A stretch of DNA of 64,000 nt, taken from NCBI RefSeq assembly GCF_003725775.1, contig NZ_RJSG01000002.1:1606804-1670803 (forward strand). Direction: 5' to 3'. Under the pieces are notes generated by a model. That model ran no database searches. It saw nothing but the letters and a program-made list of their open reading frames with translations, and was not told the DNA's origin. Shown here one piece after another: positions 22,289 to 31,754 of this stretch. The position numbers and the translations under genes were made by a program. The DNA is from Nocardioides marmorisolisilvae. Lineage in GTDB: Bacteria; Actinomycetota; Actinomycetes; Propionibacteriales; Nocardioidaceae. Numbering within the stretch: position 1 is the stretch's first letter; every line of letters starts with the position of its first letter.

Positions 22289-22929
22289 GCGGTCTCCTTC
22301 GTCTTGAGCAGCTTGATGATGTCTGTGGCCATGGACCTCGGCGAGGTGTCCTGGTCCCAGATCACCCGCACGTCGGAGCCGACGGCGCCGTACGCATAGG
22401 TGGAGTGCTCGACCTCGTAGCCGCCGCTGGGAAGCTTCTGGCCGTCCTCGATCGACACGTGCAGCGGCTTGCCGGCCGCGTCGATCCTCGCCAGCGGAGC
22501 GGTGAGGCCGACGAACGACGGGTTGAAGCGGTCCAGGTAGGTGCGCAGCACCTTCTCGGTGTCACGGGCGGGGTCCGTGGTCACGAAGGACACCTGCACC
22601 TCGGCCCGCTGCTTCGCGTCCAGCTTGGCCAGCGCGCTGGCGATCGTGCTCATCACGATCTGGCAGATGTCCGGGCAGTGCGAGTAGCCGAAGAAGACGA
22701 TCTTGACCGGGGCCTTCTGGCTCGCGAGCGAGAACGGCTTGCCGGCGGTGTCGGTGAGCTCGGTGGCGGGCAGCTGGTAGGCCTCGTCCAGGTAGATGCC
22801 GTGGTAGCCGTGGTTGCCCGGCGTGCTGATGGTGACGCCGTTGCCGCCGCCACCGCCGCAGCCGGTGAGGAGCAGTGCTCCGGCCACGATCCCCGCGACC
22901 CCGAGACGAACGCGACGAGCATCAACCAC
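22285..22929 (-). CDS. SCO1/SenC family copper-binding lipoprotein
   Basis: 214 residues from a GTG. The signal ends in LLTGC with Cys24 lipidated, followed by a Gly-rich linker. The thioredoxin-like SCO fold carries the copper ligands Cys85 and Cys89 (SHCPDIC) and His175 (EVEHSTYAY). The role in the family is delivery of copper to the CuA site of cytochrome c oxidase. Unusually it lies inside the trpA-lgt junction, overlapping trpA by 8 bases and lgt by 4 bases. Confidence 0.9.
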   Translation of the reverse strand: MVDARRVRLGVAGIVAGALLLTGCGGGGGNGVTISTPGNHGYHGIYLDEAYQLPATELTDTAGKPFSLASQKAPVKIVFFGYSHCPDICQIVMSTIASALAKLDAKQRAEVQVSFVTTDPARDTEKVLRTYLDRFNPSFVGLTAPLARIDAAGKPLHVSIEDGQKLPSGGYEVEHSTYAYGAVGSDVRVIWDQDTSPRSMATDIIKLLKTKETA

Positions 22930-23728
22930 GACGTACCCCGTCGGCCAGGTCCTCGGTGAGCTTGCGCAGCGCGGCCAGCCCGGCCTGGCGGTCGGTGCCC
23001 GCGTCCAGCAGGGTGCGGACGAAGGCCGAGCCGACGATCACGGCGTCGGCGTACCCGGCGACCTCGGCTGCCTGGGTGCCGTTGGAGACGCCGAGGCCGA
23101 CGCCGATCGGCAGGTTCGTGGTGGCTTTGGCGCGCGCGACCAGCGGTCCGGCGAGGTCGGAGGTGCTGGCGCGCGCTCCGGTCACGCCCATCACCGCGGT
23201 CGCGTAGACGAAGCCGCGGGAGGCGGCCGTGGTCATCGCGATCCGCTCGTCGGTCGAGGACGGTGCGACCAGGAACACCTTGTCGAGGTCGCGCGCGTCG
23301 GCGGCCTCGATCCAGGGTGCCGCGGAGTCCGGCGTCAGGTCGGGAGTGATGAGCCCGGCTCCGCCGGCATCGACCAGGCCCTGGGCGAACCGCTCGACCC
23401 CGAACCTTTCGATCGGGTTCCAGTAGGTCATCACCAGCGTCGGCGTACCGGTCGCGGCAACGGCCTCGACCGTGCGCAGCACGTCAGCGGTCCGGATGCC
23501 GCCCTCGAGCGCCTGTTGCGCTGCCGCCTGGATCGTCGGACCGTCCATCACCGGGTCGCTGTACGGCAGGCCGATCTCGATGATGTCGCAGCCGGCCTCG
23601 ACCATGACCTTCAGCGCCTCGATCGCGCCGGGGACGTCGGGGTACCCGGCCGGCAGGTACCCGACCAGGGCGGCCCGGCCCTCGGCGCGGGTCCGCTCGA
23701 ACGCGGTCGCGGTGCTGGTGACGCTCAT
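22922..23728 (-). CDS. trpA: Tryptophan synthase, alpha subunit
   Basis: 268 residues from the ATG at 23728. It cleaves indole-3-glycerol phosphate to indole, which is channelled to TrpB. The catalytic Glu is in [17 protein letters not shown]. The [14 protein letters not shown] and [15 protein letters not shown] phosphate-binding loops are intact. The start overlaps the trpB stop by ATGA and the stop overlaps the SCO1-like start by 8 bases. Confidence 0.96.
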   Translation of the reverse strand: MSVTSTATAFERTRAEGRAALVGYLPAGYPDVPGAIEALKVMVEAGCDIIEIGLPYSDPVMDGPTIQAAAQQALEGGIRTADVLRTVEAVAATGTPTLVMTYWNPIERFGVERFAQGLVDAGGAGLITPDLTPDSAAPWIEAADARDLDKVFLVAPSSTDERIAMTTAASRGFVYATAVMGVTGARASTSDLAGPLVARAKATTNLPIGVGLGVSNGTQAAEVAGYADAVIVGSAFVRTLLDAGTDRQAGLAALRKLTEDLADGVRRG

Positions 23729-24942
23729 TGCGGCCTGCCCAATCCGAACCACTCGATCGCGGTGCCCATGTCCTTGTCGCCGCGACCCGAGAGGTTGACC
23801 AGGATCGTCGACCCCGGGTTCTCCGCAGCCAGTCGCAGCGATCCGGCCAGCGCGTGCGCGGACTCGATCGCGCAGATGATCCCCTCGGTGCGGGCCAGCA
23901 GCGCGAGCGCGTCCATCGCCTCGGCGTCGGTCACCGGCTGGTACTCGGCGCGGCCGGTGTGGGCGAGGTAGGCGTGCTGCGGACCGACGCCCGGGTAGTC
24001 CAGGCCGGCCGAGATCGAGTGCGACTCGATCGTCTGGCCGTCCTCGTCCTGCAGCACATAGGTGCGGGCGCCGTGCAGCACGCCCGCCTCGCCGGCGTAG
24101 ATCGTCGCCGCGTGCCGGTCGGTGTCCACCCCGTCGCCACCGGCCTCGAAGCCGACGATGCGGACCTCGTCGTCGAGGAACGCGGTGAACATCCCGATCG
24201 CGTTCGAGCCGCCGCCGACACAGGCGGTCACGACGTCGGGCAGCGCGCCGGTCAGCTCGAGGACCTGCGCGCGGGCCTCGTCCCCGATGCCGCGGCAGAA
24301 GTCCCGCACCATCGCCGGGAACGGGTGCGGCCCGGCCGCAGTGCCGAAGCAGTACGCCGTGTGCTCGACGGTGGCGACCCAGTCGCGGATCGCCTCGTTG
24401 ATCGCGTCCTTCAGCGTCTGGCTGCCGGAGTCGACCGCGACCACCTCGGCGCCGAGCAGGTTCATCCGCGCCACGTTCAGCGCCTGGCGCTCGGTGTCGA
24501 CCTTGCCCATGTAGACGACGCAGTCCAGGCTCAGGTACGCCGCAGCGGTGGCCGTGGCGACCCCGTGCTGGCCGGCCCCGGTCTCGGCGATCATCCGGGT
24601 CTTGCCCATCCTCTTGGCGAGCAGCGCCTGCCCGAGCACGTTGCGGATCTTGTGCGCCCCGGTGTGGTTGAGGTCCTCGCGCTTGAGCAGGATGCGGGCG
24701 CCGGCCTGCTCGGAGATCCGGGTCGCGTCGTAGAGCGGGCTCGGCACGTTGGCGTACTCGGCGAGCATCCGCTGGAACTCTCCGGTGAAGGTCGGGTCGA
24801 CCATCGCCTCGGTCCACACCCGGGTGAGCTCGTCGAGCTCGGCGATCAGGGCCTCGGGCATGTAGCGACCGCCCCAGGCGACGTCGCCGCTGACGAACTG
24901 GCCGCGCTCGTCGGGTCCGTGCCCGTTCATGGGATCGTTCAT
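23725..24942 (-). CDS. trpB: Tryptophan synthase, beta subunit
   Basis: 405 residues. It is the PLP enzyme that joins indole to serine. The PLP lysine is in [16 protein letters not shown] and the phosphate loop is [25 protein letters not shown] near the N-terminus is characteristic of TrpB1. It overlaps trpC and trpA by 4 bases each (ATGA). Confidence 0.97.
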   Translation of the reverse strand: MNDPMNGHGPDERGQFVSGDVAWGGRYMPEALIAELDELTRVWTEAMVDPTFTGEFQRMLAEYANVPSPLYDATRISEQAGARILLKREDLNHTGAHKIRNVLGQALLAKRMGKTRMIAETGAGQHGVATATAAAYLSLDCVVYMGKVDTERQALNVARMNLLGAEVVAVDSGSQTLKDAINEAIRDWVATVEHTAYCFGTAAGPHPFPAMVRDFCRGIGDEARAQVLELTGALPDVVTACVGGGSNAIGMFTAFLDDEVRIVGFEAGGDGVDTDRHAATIYAGEAGVLHGARTYVLQDEDGQTIESHSISAGLDYPGVGPQHAYLAHTGRAEYQPVTDAEAMDALALLARTEGIICAIESAHALAGSLRLAAENPGSTILVNLSGRGDKDMGTAIEWFGLGRPQ

Positions 24943-25730
24943 CGCACACCTCCCCCGGAGGAACGCATCGCCGCGACCGCAGCCGTCGGGTCGCCGTCCT
25001 TGACCAGCGCCTCGCCGACGAGCACCACGTCGGCACCCTCGGCGGCGTACCGCGCGGCGTCGTCGACACCGGAGATGCCGGACTCGGCGACCTTCACGAC
25101 GTCGTCGGGGAGCACCTTCACCAGCTGGCCGAAGACCTCGGGGTGGACCTCGAGGGTCTTCAGGTTGCGCGCGTTGACGCCGACCAGCTGGGCACCGGCA
25201 GCGAGAGCGCGCTCGGTCTCGGGTTCGTCATGCACCTCGACCAGGACGGTCATCCCGAGCCCGCGCGCCAGGTCGTGCAGACCGCGCAGGGTCGCGTCGT
25301 CGAGGGCCGCGACGATGAGCAGCACCAGGTCAGCACCGGCGGCACGCGCCTCGAGCACCTGGTACTCGGTGACCATGAAGTCCTTGCGCAGCAGCGGCGT
25401 CGGCACCGCGGCCCGGACGGCCTCGAGGTCTGCCAGACTGCCGGAGAAGCGCCGCTGCTCGGTGAGCACGCTGATCGCGGCAGCGCCACCGGCAGCGTAG
25501 GCGCCGGCGAGGGCAGCGGGATCGGGGATCTCGGCGAGGTCGCCCTTGCTGGGCGAGCGACGCTTGACCTCGGCGATCACGGACAGGCCGGGTGCGCGGA
25601 AGGCGGGCATCGGGTCCAGCGCGGGCGAGACGTCCGCGAGCCGCTGCCGGAGCGCGGCCTCGGAGACCTCTGCCTGGCGCACGGCCAGATCGGCGCGCAC
25701 ACCCGCAACGATCTCGTCGAGCACAGACAT
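24939..25730 (-). CDS. trpC: Indole-3-glycerol phosphate synthase
   Basis: 263 residues from the ATG at 25730 ([19 protein letters not shown]), preferred because the family begins there and a GAGGC Shine-Dalgarno sequence lies upstream. The TIM-barrel motifs [28 protein letters not shown] and [13 protein letters not shown] carry the catalytic Lys/Glu set. It closes the pyrrole ring of the indole precursor. It is the first of the coupled trpC-B-A genes. A 100-base gap upstream holds a 17-codon frame with one Trp codon that I do not accept as a leader. Confidence 0.96.
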   Translation of the reverse strand: MSVLDEIVAGVRADLAVRQAEVSEAALRQRLADVSPALDPMPAFRAPGLSVIAEVKRRSPSKGDLAEIPDPAALAGAYAAGGAAAISVLTEQRRFSGSLADLEAVRAAVPTPLLRKDFMVTEYQVLEARAAGADLVLLIVAALDDATLRGLHDLARGLGMTVLVEVHDEPETERALAAGAQLVGVNARNLKTLEVHPEVFGQLVKVLPDDVVKVAESGISGVDDAARYAAEGADVVLVGEALVKDGDPTAAVAAMRSSGGGVR

Positions 25731-25830
25731 GGAAAGCCTCACTGGATCCGCGGAGGGGGGAAGCGGCGCCGTTGCCAGAAACAGGTTCTCACGCCGGGAC
25801 AACCGGAAATCCGGTCAGCCCGCGTCGAGA

Positions 25831-26025
25831 TCAGTGCGAGCTGGAGTGCAGCCCCATCTTCGCCATCACGAAGAGCGTGACGAGCGCGACCGGCGCGAGC
25901 GCGACCCCGACCCAGAACACCGGCATCGAGGACACCATCAGACCGATGCCGCCGACCACGAAGGCGGCCAGACCGATGACGACGGCGGTCCAGGCTGCGG
26001 GGGTGTTGCCGTGGTTGTCGGCCAT
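25831..26025 (-). CDS. HGxxPAAW-type small membrane protein
   Basis: 64 residues with two transmembrane helices. It opens MADNHGNTPAAWTAV, matching the actinobacterial HGxxPAAW family usually found beside trp genes. An AAGGAG Shine-Dalgarno sequence precedes the ATG. The biochemical role is unknown. Position between the Trp-associated membrane protein and trpC is the normal one. Confidence 0.85.
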   Translation of the reverse strand: MADNHGNTPAAWTAVVIGLAAFVVGGIGLMVSSMPVFWVGVALAPVALVTLFVMAKMGLHSSSH

Positions 26026-26094
26026 GTCGGATGACTCCTTGCTCGGTGCGGTCTGCAGGGGTGCCCTCGCGGGCGGGCCACAGTCTAGTGGGAC

Positions 26095-26691
26095 TCAGCG
26101 CTCGGTCGGGTCGTGACCCTCGTCCATGGCCTTCCAGAGCTCCCGGTCGGCGAGATCCTCGGCGCGAACGTCGTCTCCGGGGCCGTCGGAGCCGGCGCCC
26201 GTCGGCGCGTCGTACCGACTGCTCATCTCCGGCCAACGGGGTGCGTAGCGCACGCCCTGACCGATCGCGACCAGGCCGAGCAAGGTGGCCACCAGCGCGA
26301 CCCAGTACGCGGCCGTCGGCGACGCGGAGCCGGCGTGGCCGAGGGACAGCTGGGTGCGGATCTGGTCCGGCAGGTCCCCGGGCGCTCGCACCAGGCAGGC
26401 CAGCACGCCGATGTCCGCGAGCAGCGCGATCACCAGCACCACCTGCCGCGCCCAGCGACGGCTCACCAGCACGACACCCCACGCCGCCAGCACGACCAGC
26501 GACAGCGCGAGCGCGAGCGGCGAGTCAGCCCTCAGGTCGTCCGCGGTGAGACCAACCCGGGCACTGGCCGGCAGGTCGAGCCGGACCCAGGCCTTCGCCG
26601 AGGTGACCGCCGCCAGGGCGGCCGTCATCAGCCCGGCCAGCACGACCGGCCCGAAGCGGGTCGGCTGCTTCGGCTCGCCCGACTCAGGCAT
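26095..26691 (-). CDS. Tryptophan biosynthesis-associated membrane protein (TIGR02234-like)
   Basis: 198 residues with four transmembrane helices (about 12-30, 54-72, 79-96 and 126-145), a periplasmic loop, and a hydrophilic tail. The opening [29 protein letters not shown] and its location match the Trp_oprn_chp family. Function is unproven. It overlaps hisI by 8 bases. In related genomes trpE usually sits between hisI and this gene, but here it is absent. Confidence 0.82.
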   Translation of the reverse strand: MPESGEPKQPTRFGPVVLAGLMTAALAAVTSAKAWVRLDLPASARVGLTADDLRADSPLALALSLVVLAAWGVVLVSRRWARQVVLVIALLADIGVLACLVRAPGDLPDQIRTQLSLGHAGSASPTAAYWVALVATLLGLVAIGQGVRYAPRWPEMSSRYDAPTGAGSDGPGDDVRAEDLADRELWKAMDEGHDPTER

Positions 26692-27031
26692 CGGCGGACA
26701 GCAGCCCGGCGTCGAAGCAGGTCCGGTCGCCGGTGTGGCAGGCCGGTCCCTCCTGGTCGACCTTGACCAGCAGGGTGTCGCCGTCGCAGTCCAGCCGGAC
26801 CTCGACGACGTGCTGGGCGTGACCGGAGGTCTCGCCCTTGACCCAGTACTCGTTGCGCGAGCGGCTCCAGAAGGTCCCGCGGCCGGTGGTCAGGGTGCGG
26901 TGCAGCGCCTCGTCGTCCATCCAGCCGAGCATCAGCACCTCGCCGGTGTCGTGCTGCTGCACGACGGCAGGCACCAGGCCGGCGTCGTTGCGCTTGAGCC
27001 GGGCGGCGATGGCGGGGTCCAGGGAGCTCAC
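26684..27031 (-). CDS. hisI: Phosphoribosyl-AMP cyclohydrolase
   Basis: 115 residues from the GTG at 27031 ([15 protein letters not shown]). Zn and Mg ligands are visible in [27 protein letters not shown], and [14 protein letters not shown] and [17 protein letters not shown] are the core HisI signature. It opens the ring of PR-AMP in histidine synthesis. It lies 24 kb from the hisFAHBCD genes. The C-terminus is short and complete without a HisE domain. Confidence 0.94.
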   Translation of the reverse strand: MSSLDPAIAARLKRNDAGLVPAVVQQHDTGEVLMLGWMDDEALHRTLTTGRGTFWSRSRNEYWVKGETSGHAQHVVEVRLDCDGDTLLVKVDQEGPACHTGDRTCFDAGLLSADA

Positions 27032-27053
27032 GGGCTCCAGTATCCCAGCCGCG

Positions 27054-28868
27054 TCACGTCGATTGCTGAGCCACCCACGAGGAGTGCAGCCGCCCGTAGA
27101 CGCCGCCCTCGGCGACCAGGTCCGGGTGCCGTCCCCGCTGCACCACCACACCCTTGTCGAAGACGATCACCTCGTCGGCGTTCTCGGCGGTCGAGAGCCG
27201 GTGCGCGATGGTGACGCTGGTCCGCCCGGACATCAGCAGCTCCAGCGCCCGGGCGATCCGCATCTCCAGCGCCGGGTCCACCGCGCTGGTGGCCTCGTCG
27301 AGCACCAGCAGGTCCGGGTCGGCGAGGTGCGCGCGGATCAGGGCGACGAGCTGACGCTCCCCCGCGCTCATCGACTCCCCGCGCTGCCCGACGCGGGTCT
27401 GCAGACCGAGCGGCAGGCCGGCGAGCCAGTCGCCGAGACCCAGCTCGACGATCGCCCGCTGCACGTCGTCCGGGGTCGCGTCCAGGTCGCCGTACGCCGC
27501 GTTCGCGTACAGGGTCGAGTCGAACAGGAAGCCCTCCTGGGGGACGAGCACGACGCGGCGGCGCAGCGAGGCGAAGTCGACCTCGCGGAGGTCGTGGCCG
27601 GCCAGGAGCACGGTTCCGGACGTCGGGTCCATCAGCCGGGTGAGGATCTTGGCGAAGGTGGTCTTGCCCGATCCGGTCTCCCCCACGACGGCCACGCGCG
27701 TGCCGGCGAGGATCTCCTCGTCGACGTCGCGGAGCACCGGCGGTCCACCGGGGTAGGCGAAGTCGACGTGCGAGAAGGTGACCGACAACGGCACGTGAGG
27801 CAGCTGCACGCCAGCCGGTCCGGGGTCGTCGAGGTCGGCCGGGGTCTCCAGGATGCCGATCACGCGACGCCACCCGGCGATCGCGTTCTGGGCGTCGGTG
27901 AGGACCTGGGTGCCCATCTGCACCGGGCTGACGAACAGCGTCACCAGGAACGCGAACGCCAGCACCTCGCCCGAGGTCACCCCGCTGGCCCAGAGATGGC
28001 CCTGTCCCAGCCAGATGCCGAAGATCAGTACGCCGGCGTTGGCCAGGCCGGCCGAGACGCCCCCGAGCGAGAAGGAGAACGCGGTGAGGCCCTGCGCCCG
28101 GGTGCTCGCCGCCTGGTACTCGGAGATCGACTCGTTGATCCGGGCCTGGGTGCGGCCCTCGATCGCGTGGGTCCGGACGACCACCGCGCCCACGACGGGC
28201 TCGGAGACCGCGGCGAGCATCTGCCCGACCATCCGCCGCACCACGGCGTAGGAGTCGGAGAGGCGGCGCTGGAAGTACTGCAACGAGAGGAACAGGGGCG
28301 CGAAGCAGACCCACACGACGATGGTCAGCTGCCAGCTGTAGAACAGCATGATCACGGTCGCGACCAGGACCTGGCCGATGCTGACGATGCCGATCACCCC
28401 GCCGAAGACGAGGAACTGGCTCACCTGGTCGACGTCGCTGGTGACGCGGGAGACGAGCGCCCCGCGGCGCTCCGTGTTCTGGGTGAGCAGCGGCAGGTCG
28501 TGGACGTGCCGGAAGGCCTTGATCCGCAGCGTCGCCAGGCCCTTCTCGGCCGTGGTGAACAGCCGCGCCGTCATCAGGTACGACGAGAAGCCGGTGACCA
28601 CCATGGCGATGGTGGCGACCACCGCCATCATCCCGACGAAGCCCATGTCGATGCCGTGCGGGCCGTTGACGCCCTTGTCGAGGGTCTGCTGGACGGCGAT
28701 CGGAACGACCACGCGGCCGGCGGTGCCGAGCAGCGCCAGCGCGACCGTTCCGCCGAAGCCCTCCTTGAGCTCGGGCGAGATGGCCGCGCCGAGCCGGATC
28801 GTCTCCCAGGCCGAGATCTCCTCACCGGAGTCCAGCGCGGTGCCCGCGGTGGCCACGCGATCACTCAT
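27054..28868 (-). CDS. Heterodimeric ABC exporter, subunit B (catalytic Walker B, degenerate signature)
   Basis: 604 residues from the ATG at 28868, which has AGGTGGG upstream. Six transmembrane helices precede the nucleotide-binding domain. Walker A is [12 protein letters not shown], Walker B is [12 protein letters not shown] with the catalytic Glu, and the switch His is in VTIAHRLST. The signature is MSAGERQ instead of LSGGQ. With the upstream subunit it should form one canonical and one degenerate ATP site. Transported substrate is unknown (multidrug, lipid or peptide). It overlaps the upstream gene by 8 bases. Confidence 0.9.
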   Translation of the reverse strand: MSDRVATAGTALDSGEEISAWETIRLGAAISPELKEGFGGTVALALLGTAGRVVVPIAVQQTLDKGVNGPHGIDMGFVGMMAVVATIAMVVTGFSSYLMTARLFTTAEKGLATLRIKAFRHVHDLPLLTQNTERRGALVSRVTSDVDQVSQFLVFGGVIGIVSIGQVLVATVIMLFYSWQLTIVVWVCFAPLFLSLQYFQRRLSDSYAVVRRMVGQMLAAVSEPVVGAVVVRTHAIEGRTQARINESISEYQAASTRAQGLTAFSFSLGGVSAGLANAGVLIFGIWLGQGHLWASGVTSGEVLAFAFLVTLFVSPVQMGTQVLTDAQNAIAGWRRVIGILETPADLDDPGPAGVQLPHVPLSVTFSHVDFAYPGGPPVLRDVDEEILAGTRVAVVGETGSGKTTFAKILTRLMDPTSGTVLLAGHDLREVDFASLRRRVVLVPQEGFLFDSTLYANAAYGDLDATPDDVQRAIVELGLGDWLAGLPLGLQTRVGQRGESMSAGERQLVALIRAHLADPDLLVLDEATSAVDPALEMRIARALELLMSGRTSVTIAHRLSTAENADEVIVFDKGVVVQRGRHPDLVAEGGVYGRLHSSWVAQQST

Positions 28869-30699
28869 GGCGCTGCCCACCTACGGCTCCTTCCGGAGCG
28901 GCCTCGTAGGCGTTGACCAGGCGGGCGTAGTCCGGGTTGCGCTCGAGCAGCGCGTCGTGAGGTCCCCGGTCGGCGATCCGGCCGTCCGCGAGGAACAGCA
29001 CCTCGTCGGCCAGCCCGATCGTCGCCTTGCGGTAGGCGATCAGGACCATCGTCGAGGCGGCGACCGCGTCCCCGGACCGGTCGGCGCGGATCGCCGCCAG
29101 GATGCGGGCCTCGACCTCGGGGTCGACCGCCGAGGTGGCGTCGTCCAGGATCAGCAACCGGGGGCGGCGTACCAGCGCCCGGGCCAGCGACAAGCGCTGC
29201 CGCTGGCCACCGGACAGCGTGGTGCCACGCTCCCCCAGACGGGAGTCCAGGCCGTGCGGCAGCGCGGCCACGAACCCGTCCGCCTGCGCGGTCCGCAACG
29301 CCTCCCAGACCTCCTCGTCGGGCACGTCCTCACCGAGGGCGACGTTGCCGCGGACGGTGTCGTCGAACAGGAACGCCGTCTGCGGCACCAGCGCCACCTG
29401 ACCAGCCAGCTCGCCCGGGGCGAGGTCGCGCAGGTCGGTGCCATCCACGAGCACGCGCCCGGCGTCCGGGTCGACGAGTCGGGTCAGCAGCGTGGTCAGG
29501 GTGCTCTTGCCCGACGCGGTCTCACCGACGACCGCGACGGTGCGACCGGGTTCGACGACGAAGGACAGCTCGTGCAGCAGCTCCTGGCCCGGCACGTAGG
29601 CGAAGTCGAGGTCGTCGACCTCCAGACGGGCGCCGAGGGCGGTGTGCCCGAGCGCCGCGGTGCCGTAGGTGACCTCGACGGGCTCGTCCAGGACCCGGTG
29701 CACCCGGCGGAAGCCGACCACAGAGCGCGGGAACTCCCCGAGCAGCCAGCCGATCGAGCGGATCGGGAAGGCCACGATGGTGAGCAGGTAGGCGATCGTG
29801 ACGACGTCGCCGGCATCCGCGTGGCCGTGCCGGATCTGGTAGACGCCGACACCCAGCACACCGAGCACGCCGAGGCTGGGGATCGCCTCGAGCAACGGGT
29901 CGAAGGCGGCCCGGATCCGCCCGACCCGGATGCCGAGGTCGCGCAGCTGGTTGGCCTTCGCGGCGAACCGCTCGGTCTCCTCGGCCTCCCGCCCCAGGGT
30001 CTTGACGACCATGGCGCCGTCGAACGACTCGTGCGCGACCTCCGAGAGCTCCGCGCGCAGCGCCTGGATCCGGGTGAACAGCGGTGAGGAGAAGTACTGG
30101 TAGGTGAGCGTCGCCAGGGTGACCAGCGGGAAGACCATCAGACCGACCGCCGCGATCTTCAGGTCGACGAGCAGCATCTGCACGATCGCGATCACCATCA
30201 TCGCGATGGTGCCGACCGCCATCGGCAGCGGCGCGATCGGCGCCCACGCCGCCTCGACGTCGGCGTTCGCGTTGGAGAGCAGCTGGCCGGTGGGGTGCTG
30301 CTGGTGCCAGGACATCGGCAGCGCCAGGTACTGGGCGGTGACCTCGCGCCGGTACGCCGCCTGCATCCGGTACTGCATCACGCCGGCTCCGAGGCGCCGC
30401 GCGACGATGCCGACCGCGCGCAGGATCGCGACGCCGACGAACAGGCCGAGCACCGTGAGCAGCAGGCCGCCCCGGATGTGGCCGTCCTCGAAGGCGGGCA
30501 GCACGACGTGGTCGGTGGACCAGCCGAGCACCCAGGCGTCGGCGACGGTCAGCGCACCGAAGAGGATGCTGCCGAGCGTGGAGACCGTGAAGATCCACGG
30601 CTCGCGCCGGATCGCCACCCCGAGAACGCGGAAGCCGTCCATCAGGGTGGTCCGCGACGGATCACCAGCGGCGATGTCGGTCACGGCAGGAGAGCTCAC
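28861..30699 (-). CDS. Heterodimeric ABC exporter, subunit A (degenerate Walker B and switch)
   Basis: 612 residues with six transmembrane helices then an ATPase domain. Walker A GETASGKSTLTT and signature LSGGQRQRLSLARALV are canonical. The catalytic Glu is Asp in LLILDDATSAVD and the switch His is Tyr in IAYRKAT, so this half cannot complete the usual hydrolysis chemistry. These losses complement the degenerate signature of subunit B. It overlaps subunit B by 8 bases and is transcribed first. Confidence 0.9.
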   Translation of the reverse strand: MSSPAVTDIAAGDPSRTTLMDGFRVLGVAIRREPWIFTVSTLGSILFGALTVADAWVLGWSTDHVVLPAFEDGHIRGGLLLTVLGLFVGVAILRAVGIVARRLGAGVMQYRMQAAYRREVTAQYLALPMSWHQQHPTGQLLSNANADVEAAWAPIAPLPMAVGTIAMMVIAIVQMLLVDLKIAAVGLMVFPLVTLATLTYQYFSSPLFTRIQALRAELSEVAHESFDGAMVVKTLGREAEETERFAAKANQLRDLGIRVGRIRAAFDPLLEAIPSLGVLGVLGVGVYQIRHGHADAGDVVTIAYLLTIVAFPIRSIGWLLGEFPRSVVGFRRVHRVLDEPVEVTYGTAALGHTALGARLEVDDLDFAYVPGQELLHELSFVVEPGRTVAVVGETASGKSTLTTLLTRLVDPDAGRVLVDGTDLRDLAPGELAGQVALVPQTAFLFDDTVRGNVALGEDVPDEEVWEALRTAQADGFVAALPHGLDSRLGERGTTLSGGQRQRLSLARALVRRPRLLILDDATSAVDPEVEARILAAIRADRSGDAVAASTMVLIAYRKATIGLADEVLFLADGRIADRGPHDALLERNPDYARLVNAYEAAPEGAVGGQRHE

Positions 30700-30745
30700 A
30701 GTGGGCCAACCCTAGGTGGGTCGGGCCTGTTCCCGCCCGCCGTTT

Positions 30746-31585
30746 TCAGTTGACGGAGACGTGGACGTGGTTCATGTGGTCGGCGTTGGCCGAACCGCGG
30801 CTCGGCATCAGCCGCCAGCCCTCTCCGGCGCGCTCCGGGGTGAAGATGTGCCGCCGCCAGATCACGTCGAACAGGTTCAGCTCGGCGGCGTGCGCCCGCA
30901 GGAACTCAGCGATCTGGGTCCCGAGCGTGACGTCGGTGGTCATGATGTCGATCGCCTTGCCGCTGCTGTGCTCCCCGTGCGGGGAGTACCCGCCGTAGGA
31001 GGTGATCTGCGGGAAGGCGTTGCAGACGGCACGGAAGACGGTGATGGCCTGCGGGGTCAGCCCGTTCTCGGTGCTGCTGTGCGCCGGGCAGGGCTTGCCG
31101 ACGACCTTCATCGCGGCCACGACCACCGGCTTCTTGGTGGCCAGGAACTTCGAGGTCACCCAGAACGCCTGGCGCCCGACGAGAACCTGCGAGAAGCCGT
31201 TGCGGTGCAGACCCGTCACCGACAGGCGCTTGAGCGCGGAGACCTCGGAGTGCACCGCGGCGTACCGGCTGGGTGCGGTGCGCAGGTCGACCTTGGTCGT
31301 CGTCCAACGTCGGCCGCGGGCCTGGGGCAGGGTGGCCGCGGAGACCACGGCTCCGATGGAGGAGGTCCGGTCCGAGTCGCGCGAGACGCCGTTCGTGCGC
31401 GGGCCGAGTGCCGCGGAGACGTCAGCGGCGGAGTAGCGCGAGGACAGGTCGACCGTACTGATCGCGCCGTCGGAGATCGCGACGCCCACACCGACGACCG
31501 CGCAGGTCACCAGGGGTGCCGAGATCACGGCGAGGCGGCGGGTCTTGGAGCCGCGTGGCTTGAGGCTGTGGTTGCCTCGGGTCAC
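30746..31585 (-). CDS. Membrane-anchored SH3-like/M15-type peptidase-like protein
   Basis: 279 residues from a GTG with GAGGAAA upstream. One membrane-spanning or signal segment lies at about 17-37. An SH3-like domain opens with TTKVDLRTAPSRYAAVH (about 95-155). The C-terminal domain resembles VanY/M15 peptidases and the ARB_07466-like domain: YSPHGEHSSGKAIDIM gives His203 or 206 and Asp213, and HMNHVHVSV gives His275, a Zn site pattern. It may trim peptidoglycan peptides at the cell surface. Cell-wall hydrolysis is inference. The 169-base gap upstream (31586-31754) shows nothing I can name. Confidence 0.75.
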   Translation of the reverse strand: MTRGNHSLKPRGSKTRRLAVISAPLVTCAVVGVGVAISDGAISTVDLSSRYSAADVSAALGPRTNGVSRDSDRTSSIGAVVSAATLPQARGRRWTTTKVDLRTAPSRYAAVHSEVSALKRLSVTGLHRNGFSQVLVGRQAFWVTSKFLATKKPVVVAAMKVVGKPCPAHSSTENGLTPQAITVFRAVCNAFPQITSYGGYSPHGEHSSGKAIDIMTTDVTLGTQIAEFLRAHAAELNLFDVIWRRHIFTPERAGEGWRLMPSRGSANADHMNHVHVSVN

Positions 31586-31754
31586 GTGCTTTCCTCACGT
31601 CGACGACAGGTCTGCCCGGATGCTGCTGGGGAGGGACGGGCCGCTCCATGAGAACACGTTCCGATACCGGAAGACCAATCTGACTCCCGGCATACCAGGG
31701 CATACCGGTCAGTGGTCTGGTCGTGCTGAGCGGGCAGGCATGGCCCGTCTCACA

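Noticed and set aside
25739-25792. 17-codon GTG frame upstream of trpC with one Trp codon
   Set aside because: A trp leader peptide would need two or more Trp codons in a row and alternative hairpins. Here there is one TGG, no ribosome-binding sequence and no terminator/antiterminator pair.
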